Assembly: GCA_035293845.1 (NCBI GenBank)
Contig: DATGMB010000031.1
Coordinates: 1-9,535, forward strand
DNA length: 9,535 nucleotides
From: DATGMB01 sp035293845
Lineage (GTDB): Bacteria; Acidobacteriota; Terriglobia; Bryobacterales; Bryobacteraceae
Direction: 5' to 3'
Every line of letters begins with the position of its first letter. Positions within the stretch are counted from its first letter, which is position 1. This document shows positions 1 through 5,335 of the stretch, one piece after another. The translations under genes and the position numbers were made by a program. The notes beneath the pieces were generated by a model that did not search any database, had not been told where the DNA came from, and saw only the letters and a list, made by a program, of their open reading frames with translations.

Positions 1-17
1 GTTCGCAACTGACTCAA

Positions 18-49
18 TTGTATTTGCACAGCGGCTGTGTTATCTATAT
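18..49 (+). promoter_or_regulatory. Possible ferredoxin promoter with embedded palindrome
   Basis: TTGTAT at 18-23 could act as a -35 element, with TATCTA at 41-46 after a 17-base spacer as a weak -10 (three of six consensus bases). Between them lies the perfect palindrome CACAG-CGG-CTGTG at 27-39, placed where a repressor or activator could bind. A start of transcription near base 53 would leave a leader of about 18 bases before the ATG at 71. The box matches are modest, so this is a candidate only. Confidence 0.3.
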
Positions 50-70
50 GTGTCTGGGAAAACAACAGCA

Positions 71-331
71 ATGGCATACGTTATAGCAGAGCCCTGCATT
101 GGGACGAAAGACACTGCATGCGTCGACGCCTGCCCGGTCGATTGCATCCACCCGAAGAAAGACGAGCCCAACCACGCGACCGAAGAGATGCTGTATATCG
201 ACCCGGTGGAGTGCATCGACTGCGGCGCCTGCGTTCCCGTCTGCCCCGTTTCCGCCATTTTCGCCCTGGATGACCTCCCGGAGAAGTGGCAAAACTTCAC
301 CCCGCGCAACGCCGCCTACTACGGGCGGTAG
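71..331 (+). CDS. Seven-iron ferredoxin (3Fe-4S / 4Fe-4S)
   Basis: This 86-residue protein is a small soluble electron carrier of the bacterial 7Fe ferredoxin family (Thermus ferredoxin, Azotobacter FdI N-terminal part). It begins MAYVIAEPCIGTKD and carries eight cysteines at 9, 17, 21, 25, 48, 51, 54 and 58. By family rules C9, C17 and C58 would hold a [3Fe-4S] cluster, C21, C48, C51 and C54 a [4Fe-4S] cluster, and C25 would be free. The second motif CIDCGACVPVCP is textbook. The tail with PEKW is also typical of the family. I chose ATG 71 because the family normally starts with M-x-YVI; an in-frame GTG at 50 would add seven residues with no family support. The ribosome site is weak (GGGAA at 56-60). 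A GC-rich hairpin follows the stop, so it is probably monocistronic. The redox partner cannot be read from the context. Confidence 0.93.
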   Translation: MAYVIAEPCIGTKDTACVDACPVDCIHPKKDEPNHATEEMLYIDPVECIDCGACVPVCPVSAIFALDDLPEKWQNFTPRNAAYYGR

Positions 332-349
332 AGCGCCAACGGTCCTCCG

Positions 350-373
350 TGCGGGCCGGGCACCCGGCCCGCA
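350..373. terminator. GC-rich hairpin between ferredoxin and TPR-like remnant
   Basis: A perfect 10-base-pair stem, TGCGGGCCGG at 350-359 with its complement at 364-373, encloses the loop GCAC. It lies 18 bases after the ferredoxin stop and 10 bases beyond the end of the oppositely oriented remnant, so it could stop transcription from both sides. No T-run follows on either strand, so it is not a canonical intrinsic terminator. It may instead protect the 3' end of the ferredoxin message. Confidence 0.55.
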
Positions 374-383
374 TGATGTTCCG

Positions 384-858
384 CTATTGGGCGGCGCCTC
401 CGCCGAAACCACACGATATCCAGCCCGCGGCAGTGTTACCGGCCTTCATCCGGCGAATTGCTTCGAGATGCGGTGCGAAGGTCTGGTCGAGCGCCGCGGC
501 GTCTTCAGCCAGTTGCTCGGCCTCATCGAACCGCCCCATCCGCGAAAGCCGATGCCGCATTCGCTCGGATACAGGCTCGCTCGTTGACACCGGTCGCCGA
601 TTTCCACTTCGCGGCGCATTAGCGGAAAAGCAGCATCGACATTGCCGCTGGCTTCGTCGACGCCGGCGGCGGTCTCCAGGGCGCGGCGATATCCCTCGCT
701 GGCGGTTCCGCTGAGGCCCACTTCCGCCGTGACAAGATCCTGCGCCTCAATGACCGAGCGGGGCCACAGCGCGCGGGCTTATCCATGCGGACTTGCATGC
801 GCAAGGGTTCGAGGACGCGTTCCGAATCGGGACCGTAGGCGTAGAGCCGGGCGGCCAC
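384..858 (-). pseudogene. Frame-broken TPR-like protein remnant
   Basis: Protein-like sequence runs through three successive frames on the minus strand. From about 858 to 770 it reads RLYAYGPDSERVLEPLRMQV. From about 750 to 600 it reads SVIEAQDLVTAEVGLSG and continues to REVEIGDR. From about 590 to 384 it reads RMGRFDEAEQLAEDAAALDQ and ends at a stop. The last piece has the helix-turn-helix spacing of a tetratricopeptide repeat (GRFDEAEQLAEDAAALD). At least two frameshifts, near 760 and 595, are needed to join the parts, and no convincing start is visible. The likely origin is a TPR protein that has decayed, but the pieces are short and GC-rich, so part of the apparent coding could be chance. 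The parent family is not identified. It lies just downstream of the secreted gene cluster on the same strand. Confidence 0.38.
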
Positions 859-946
859 CCTCCCCTGTCAAGTGACACGGTGGAGGTCATGGCGGCCCGT
901 GTGTCGCACTTTGCGGCTTTCGGAACCGACGTGGCGGCCCTGGGAA

Positions 947-1903
947 TCACCCGACCCCTTGTACACAAATCGCTGCTCCGTCGAACGAGGACATGCCGGC
1001 CAAATTAACCGTGAGGTTTGATTGTATCGCCGCACTACACGCAGGGACGGCAGGAAAAGTGGCGGGGAGCTGTACATTCACTTGGTACAATCCTACGAAT
1101 CCTGGGGTCAGATAAGCCATTGCAAAGACAGGCTCCGGAAAGTACCTGGATGGAGCGCCATTGGGGCGAAAGTCGAATCCAACTAAAAGGCCGGATGCAA
1201 AACCAGGGATTGTCACTACCGCTGCGGGTATGGGACTGGCCTCGCCAGTCTTCACCTGGGGCGTTGTCGGCCCCACCCCCCACGCGTAGATAACTATGAT
1301 CTCCCCCGGCTTACCCGGGGAACTCGCCGAGACAAGCGTCCCGTCCGCGTGGGCAACGATGGGAGGACAACCGGTCTGCGTGGGCTGGTCTTCGCATGTG
1401 GTCACCACGTGGATCCGGTCCATCTGAGCGCCAACCCTAAATGCATTGCCCGCGCTCCCATTTTCAGAGACGACGATCTCCGTGTCGACGAATGGTGGAG
1501 ATGGAAGACCAACCTCCAATTCGTACGGCATCTGCGCCGTGATAAAGGTTGCGAGGCAGCCGGGAACGTTGGTGCTGGTACTGGGACACAGGCTAACCTG
1601 GTTGAGTGAGAGCAAAGGAGCCTGATACGAGACCGGCGTCGCGGCGCCTTGGGCGGTTTGCCTAATCGACTGGTTCACTGTTACGGAGATGCCAGCCAGC
1701 ACTGCGGGCAAGGGGATCGACGTGGCCTGCTGGAAGCTCGGGGACAGTACGGTCTTCAAGCCGGTTGCCTGAATCCGGATAATCTGGCCTGGTGCTATAG
1801 CGGGCGCGATCGGGAAGGTGTAACCAGCACCGGTCACGCTGGGCCCGGTCTGGCCGTTACCGCAAAGCGCAAGCGCGAAGAACAGGGTGGCACGTAGGCG
1901 CAT
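947..1903 (-). CDS. Secreted stand-alone TIGR03437-domain protein
   Basis: The 318-residue protein has an N-terminal signal sequence (MRLRATLFFALALCGNG) and then resembles the acidobacterial domain TIGR03437 along almost its whole length. Marker stretches are IAPGQIIRIQATGL at 36-49, GEIIVIYAWGVGPTTPQ at 200-216 and LTPGFVGLYQVNVQLP at 265-280, followed by a final strand region ending AAICVQ. This domain normally sits at the C terminus of much larger exported proteins; here it stands almost alone. Cysteines at 106/116, 170/179 and 289/312 could form disulfides, which fits an exported location. C14 sits in LALC, a poor lipobox because the residue before Cys is Leu. AGGAG lies about 9 bases before the ATG. 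It is the last gene of the exported cluster, 24 bases behind its upstream neighbour. The molecular role of the domain is unknown to me; a structural or adhesive beta-rich module is an inference. Confidence 0.85.
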   Translation of the reverse strand: MRLRATLFFALALCGNGQTGPSVTGAGYTFPIAPAIAPGQIIRIQATGLKTVLSPSFQQATSIPLPAVLAGISVTVNQSIRQTAQGAATPVSYQAPLLSLNQVSLCPSTSTNVPGCLATFITAQMPYELEVGLPSPPFVDTEIVVSENGSAGNAFRVGAQMDRIHVVTTCEDQPTQTGCPPIVAHADGTLVSASSPGKPGEIIVIYAWGVGPTTPQVKTGEASPIPAAVVTIPGFASGLLVGFDFRPNGAPSRYFPEPVFAMAYLTPGFVGLYQVNVQLPATFPAVPACSAAIQSNLTVNLAGMSSFDGAAICVQGVG

Positions 1904-1927
1904 AGAATAGGACTCCTGCCGAAATCC

Positions 1928-2611
1928 TCACTCAACGACCAGACTAATGTCGGACGGCGCTGCACCGGTTGGTAAAGTGATCCAAGGCTGCCGGAGTGGC
2001 ACCGTGGTCCCAGAGGAATCTGTCACCACGCGGTTGGTGTCGACCACCAATCGCGATACCCGGTCGTTGGGTATCGTGAGCTCGTACGTCAGTGTCCCAC
2101 TTGACTGGCCAGCGAATTTCGCGAACTCGAAGCTGCCATCGGCTGCCCTGCAGCCAAGCACGAAAGGCTGACCTGCCGCAATAGCGCCCGCTTTGTCCGT
2201 AACGTGGATCCGAATGATTGAGCCAATCACGTTTATTAGCGTGACGCTCGCGGTGCCACTCGGGCCGACCGAAACGATCACGGGCCTTGGCCCATAGCTG
2301 CACGAGGGCAGCTGACCCGGTGCAGCGGCCAACGAGCATAAATAATATTGTCCCGCCGGAAGTCCCGAGACCTGAAAGGCCCCGGTGTCGCTCGTTACCG
2401 TGGAGGAGTTGATCTCCGGCGGGAGCGCAGTGCGACGGCCATTAGCTCCCAGTTGCGTCCCCTGTAGGCTTCGGTAGACGACTGTGACCCCGCTAAGCGG
2501 CTTGCCAGTGCTATCTTGCACGATCCCTGTGATGCTGCCGCCCTGTGCCCCGGCTGCGGCGGCCAGTATGGCGATTGCCGCGGCTAATACGATTCCTTTG
2601 GATACTATCAT
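1928..2611 (-). CDS. Exported carboxypeptidase-regulatory-like beta-domain protein
   Basis: The 227-residue product starts with a clear signal peptide (MIVSKGIVLAAAIAILAAAAGA, likely cut before QGG). Residues 25-100 fit the carboxypeptidase-regulatory-like / prealbumin-like beta-sandwich fold: GSITGIVQDSTGKPLSGVTV, then TVTSDTGAFQVSGLPAGQYYL. This fold is abundant in acidobacterial exported proteins. Residues from about 130 onward (IIRIHVTDKAGAIAAGQPF to the end) look like a second beta-rich domain that I cannot name. There are no catalytic motifs, so it is probably a binding or scaffold module. GGAGG lies about 8 bases before the ATG. It follows the glycosidase-like gene by 45 bases and precedes the TIGR03437 gene by 24 bases, which supports a shared transcript. 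Cysteines at 92, 104 and 154 suit an oxidising extracytoplasmic setting. Confidence 0.82.
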   Translation of the reverse strand: MIVSKGIVLAAAIAILAAAAGAQGGSITGIVQDSTGKPLSGVTVVYRSLQGTQLGANGRRTALPPEINSSTVTSDTGAFQVSGLPAGQYYLCSLAAAPGQLPSCSYGPRPVIVSVGPSGTASVTLINVIGSIIRIHVTDKAGAIAAGQPFVLGCRAADGSFEFAKFAGQSSGTLTYELTIPNDRVSRLVVDTNRVVTDSSGTTVPLRQPWITLPTGAAPSDISLVVE

Positions 2612-2656
2612 TGGTCGCCTCCGCTTGCTCTCCCATTCATAAGGTTAACTCCAGGA

Positions 2657-4029
2657 TTAGTTAAACGGGTTATACGCCGATCCAGAGATATTGATGGGAT
2701 TGCTGTAACACGAGTTCTCGACATTGTTGAATGGCAGAAATGCCGTTCCGGCTGCATGATTTGAGTACAGACTGCTGATCTTGTACCCGTTCACCGCCCA
2801 CTGCGCTCCCGTGTCACTCGGCGGCAGCCCACCCGGGTCGCAGTTGTAGTCGATGAACGACGATTCGCCGAAGGAGGCCAGGCCAGATGCGACGCCTCTA
2901 TACGTCATCAAGCTCCAGACGTCACTGTAGAATGTCTCGGCGGTGTTCGTCGGGTCCAATGAGTTGTTGCAAGTGGTGTACTCGCCCGTGAACGTTATGC
3001 AGGGATACGCGTGCACGTCAACGACTGACGGCGCAGAGTAACCGACACCTGGGGGGAGTGACTCCATCCCTCCCGTACTGGTGATTCCGGGTTGATTGCA
3101 CAACATGTTGTGGATGACACCCTGATTCATGGGCCAACCGAACAAGCCGCCGTTGGCGGCCCCCCCGATTGCGCCGAGCAGTGAGGAGGTGTTGAACAGC
3201 ATTGCGGAGTCACCGTAGATTGAGCCGCAGTCGATAAGATTTGCGTTGTTGAATCCCGTGTCGGCATCCGGGAATTGCGGGATAGTCGAAAAGGTGGCAA
3301 CGGTGGAGTTGTAGGACTGGCCCTGAAGTGCGCTCCGGATGTATCCAAGCACGTCAAAACTCGAAATATTATCGTAGATCAGGCGTGCTTCCACGGTGTA
3401 CGAAACGAGGTTGCGTTCCTGCTCGATGTCGACCTCATTGATTTGGATATTGGTCTGGCGGGCTCTCAGTACAATGCTGGAGAATAGTGATTGAAATGGT
3501 CCCCACCCCCCCCACTTCTGGAAGTATGGGTTCGCGGCGGCCCAGGTCTTGTAGGCGTCGTTTATATCCTTGCAGTCCTCGTCGCCTGCAGCGGTATGGC
3601 CATAGGGCAGCCAAGGCAGGAATTTGAGCAGGCCCTTTTGGCCGGTGCATTCAGAAATGGTACTGGCAAGAAAGCCGCTCGCCGGCGTGAAGGACAAAGT
3701 GAGGACCGCTGAAAGGCCGTTGCCGGTCGCGTCCGCGAAGAAGGACTGGAGGTTGTTCAGCCAGTTCCCGTCGACATACGGTGTGTTCGAACTCTGATCC
3801 CACAGCCAAGGATGACTGTACCCATTATCTGAAATGTCGGGGTTGCTGTAATAGGTGGTCCCGAAATACGTTGCTGGCATCAGGAGCGGAGTGCTCATTC
3901 CGATAAAGAACCGCACACTCGTGACACCTCTGGAACATTCCAGATGTTAACGCCGGTCGAGGTGGGGCTGTATGTCGCGGCCCAGGCGGAACCGCAGAGC
4001 AGTGCGACGTGGAGTGCTAATCTTCGCAT
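2657..4029 (-). pseudogene. Exported glycoside-hydrolase-like protein, one-base frameshift
   Basis: Two frames join into one plausible protein of about 457 residues. The first, from ATG 4029, encodes a signal peptide (MRRLALHVALLCGSAWA) and then ATYSPTSTGVNIWNVPE. The second gives GVTSVRFFIGMSTPLLMPAT and runs 419 residues from its first GTG (3916) to the stop at 2657. One extra G near 3934 restores the frame, turning the GAGGTG there into GAGGGTG. As given, the exported form would stop at 3895, and a product from the GTG at 3916 would lack a signal peptide. The body is rich in Trp, Tyr, Asn and Gly, as in extracellular carbohydrate-active proteins. INEVDIEQE (159-167 of the long frame), VVDVHAYP (298-305) and SFGESSF (348-354) sit roughly where clan GH-A TIM barrels place acid/base, sixth-strand and nucleophile residues. 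That is suggestive only. It could equally be a protein of unknown function. It heads the exported cluster. Confidence 0.6.
3934..3940 (-). other. Frameshift site in glycosidase-like gene
   Basis: Reading the minus strand, CCA GAG GTG TCA CGA continues for 11 codons from GTG to a stop at 3895. The reading CCA GAG GGT GTC ACG AGT GTG CGG flows into the long downstream frame. Loss of one G in a short G run explains the break. This is either a sequence error, an old inactivating mutation or, less likely, a site of programmed slippage, since no slippery heptamer is visible. Confidence 0.6.
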
Positions 4030-4054
4030 GACGTAAAGTCCGGTGACCGTCCGA

Positions 4055-4072
4055 GAATCGTTGAGACGATTC
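4055..4072 (-). promoter_or_regulatory. Leader hairpin before exported cluster
   Basis: GAATCGT at 4055-4061 and its exact complement at 4066-4072 form a 7-base-pair stem with a 4-base loop. It lies about 25 bases upstream of ATG 4029, inside the leader predicted from the promoter at 4132-4163. It could affect translation or message stability, or be an operator. The start codon here has no clear Shine-Dalgarno sequence. Confidence 0.3.
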
Positions 4073-4131
4073 AAGTTACGGCGGCTTACCCGCAACGGTC
4101 CGGACAGCGCCAGGACGTGCGGTACTTGCGC

Positions 4132-4163
4132 ATATTAAGGCATAAGTAGCGGATGAATGTCAA
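4132..4163 (-). promoter_or_regulatory. Possible sigma-70 promoter of exported cluster
   Basis: On the minus strand a perfect TTGACA (4163-4158) is followed by CTTAAT after 18 bases, or TAATAT after 20 bases. Each matches four of six -10 positions. A start near 4125 would give a leader of about 95 bases before ATG 4029. The exact -35 box and the lack of a gene here make it the best promoter candidate for the three-gene cluster, but the spacing is not ideal. Confidence 0.42.
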
Positions 4164-4387
4164 TCCCGTATTGGTGATAAATGGCACTGCCCGGCCATGG
4201 CGCGTTTCCACTAGATACGGTCGCGATCCAGGTCAGGAGCTAAGTGCCGAGCGGGCGATGGGTGCGTGCTGCGGAGAGACTCAATAAGGCCAGAAACTTG
4301 GCGGCGCACTCGCATGACGAGACGAAGATCGCAGTCCAATCGGGTTACAGCCCTGCTGGCGCGCTTGGCCGCTCGAGTGCTCCGATA

Positions 4388-4724
4388 TTAACCCTTGATC
4401 TCGATGACTGGCTCCCCTGCTGCCGCAAGTTCGAGTGCCCGACTGAAAGTAGCTGTCAAAATTCGCTTCATTTCCGACCTGGACGTGTTGCCGGCCGTGA
4501 TCCAGAGGATCTGTGGTGGGGTTCCCAGGCGGTCGACCATATCGGCAAAGTCGCGATCCTTCGTCAGCACCAGGGCTCCCGCAGCCCGCGCCGCGTGAAA
4601 GATCGCCAAATCCTTCGCTGGAATGAGTCCAAGACTCTGGACGTGCTCCGCTTCGACTCCGAACCCCTCACGCAACCACCGGGCCAACGCCGGCGAAAGT
4701 TGCTGCATCGATCCAGACCGTCAT
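4388..4724 (-). pseudogene. DUF5615 PIN-like toxin, frameshifted near its start
   Basis: The sequence belongs to the DUF5615 family of PIN-like proteins, usually paired with DUF433 in predicted VapBC-type toxin-antitoxin loci. The original start is probably the ATG at 4724, which overlaps the antitoxin stop as ATGA and encodes MTVWIDA, the family's usual N terminus with its acidic Asp. The frame then breaks. GAT GCA GCA ACT TTC has one base more than GAT GCA CAA CTT TCG, which would give the expected DAQLSPALARWL. The only ATG in the downstream frame is at 4708; it gives 106 residues (MQQLSPALARWLREGFGVEA) and lacks the first strand and that Asp. The rest is typical: AARAAGALVLTKDRDFADMV, ILWITAGNTS and a C-terminal EPVIEIKG. 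A corrected protein would have 111 residues, normal for the family. As given, the nuclease is probably impaired. Confidence 0.78.
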
Positions 4725-4954
4725 CTGGCGACAAGCACTGGACGATCCAACTGGCGCGCCGCGTACTGGAGCACGGCATGGATATCCTCAGGCTCCAGGT
4801 AAGGGAGTTCCTGCAAAACCTCATCCGTGGTCAGTCCCGCCGCGAGCAGATCCAGCACATCGGTGACCCGCACGCGCATTCCACGGATGCAGGGGCGTCC
4901 GCCGCATTGCTCCGGATCGATCGTGATACGGGAACTGATTTCCGTCATTCCCAT
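4721..4954 (-). CDS. DUF433 antitoxin-like protein
   Basis: This 77-residue protein (75 if it starts at the second ATG, 4948) is a DUF433 family member, small helix-turn-helix-like proteins that pair with DUF5615 partners. Family marks are ISSRITIDPEQCGGRPCIRGMRVRVTDVLDLLAAG, then TTDEVLQELPYLEPEDIHAVLQYAA. Known pairs act, or are predicted to act, as antitoxin and autoregulator. AGGG lies about 8 bases before ATG 4954, which favours that start. The gene begins 9 bases after the queD stop and its own stop overlaps the partner's ATG. It therefore sits in the helicase-queD transcript rather than behind an obvious promoter of its own. The reading frame is intact, unlike its partner's. Confidence 0.88.
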   Translation of the reverse strand: MGMTEISSRITIDPEQCGGRPCIRGMRVRVTDVLDLLAAGLTTDEVLQELPYLEPEDIHAVLQYAARQLDRPVLVAR

Positions 4955-4963
4955 AGCATAACC

Positions 4964-5335
4964 CTACGGCCGGTACACGGCGCTCGCCGTATCCGTCTCC
5001 CACAGCTTCACCCACCCCAGCTTCACGCCGGCGCGCGGCTTGAGGCCGGCCGAGACTTCGTCGTAGATATACTTTGCGATGTTCTCGGCCGAGGGGTTCA
5101 GCTTGTCGAACGGGGGAAATTCGTTCAGCCATTGGTGGTCGAGGCGGTCGAGAACGGCGTGGACGGTCTTCTTCAGCTCCACGAAATCCACGAGCAGGCC
5201 GATGTCGTCGAGCTCCGTGCCTTCCACCATCACCTGGCAGCGGTAGTTGTGGCCGTGAACGTTCTCGCACTTGCCATGGTAGTTGCGCAGCGCGTGGCCG
5301 GCGGCAAAGGTCTCCTCGATCGTCACTTCAAACAT
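4964..5335 (-). CDS. queD: 6-carboxy-5,6,7,8-tetrahydropterin synthase (QueD family)
   Basis: The 123-residue cytoplasmic enzyme converts 7,8-dihydroneopterin triphosphate to 6-carboxytetrahydropterin, the second step toward preQ0 and queuosine. Its fold is that of 6-pyruvoyl-tetrahydropterin synthase. Zinc ligands are H14 (AAGHAL), H27 and H29 (NVHGHNY). C23 (GKCENVHGH) is the catalytic cysteine, D66-H67 (RLDHQWLN) the catalytic pair, and E113 (LWETDTAS) the pterin anchor. PSAEN at 81-85 is also typical. Length is normal. GGAGAA lies about 9 bases before the ATG. The start overlaps the helicase stop by 8 bases, so translation is probably coupled. No other queuosine gene is visible here, so the rest of the pathway must lie elsewhere. 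A related PTPS-type role (biopterin or folate) cannot be excluded, but the Cys/Asp-His/Glu set and length favour QueD. Confidence 0.93.
   Translation of the reverse strand: MFEVTIEETFAAGHALRNYHGKCENVHGHNYRCQVMVEGTELDDIGLLVDFVELKKTVHAVLDRLDHQWLNEFPPFDKLNPSAENIAKYIYDEVSAGLKPRAGVKLGWVKLWETDTASAVYRP

Larger units (their letters stand above)
4030..4387. other. Intergenic stretch between exported cluster and toxin gene
   Basis: These 358 bases hold no gene that I can support. The left part contains a leader hairpin and a possible minus-strand promoter, described separately. The right part, about 4200-4387, has short open frames on both strands with no recognisable motif and no clear terminator behind the toxin gene. 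Confidence 0.5.

Noticed and set aside
50..70. Upstream GTG start for the ferredoxin
   Set aside because: It would add MSGKTTA before the family's normal M-x-YVI start and has no ribosome site.
99..714. Open frames on the + strand overlapping the ferredoxin and the region behind it
   Set aside because: They are Arg/Ser/Pro-rich shadows. The ferredoxin frame and the minus-strand TPR-like pieces explain the region better.
4030..4095. Upstream TTG start for the glycosidase-like gene
   Set aside because: It would put 22 charged residues in front of a good signal peptide; ATG 4029 fits secretion better.
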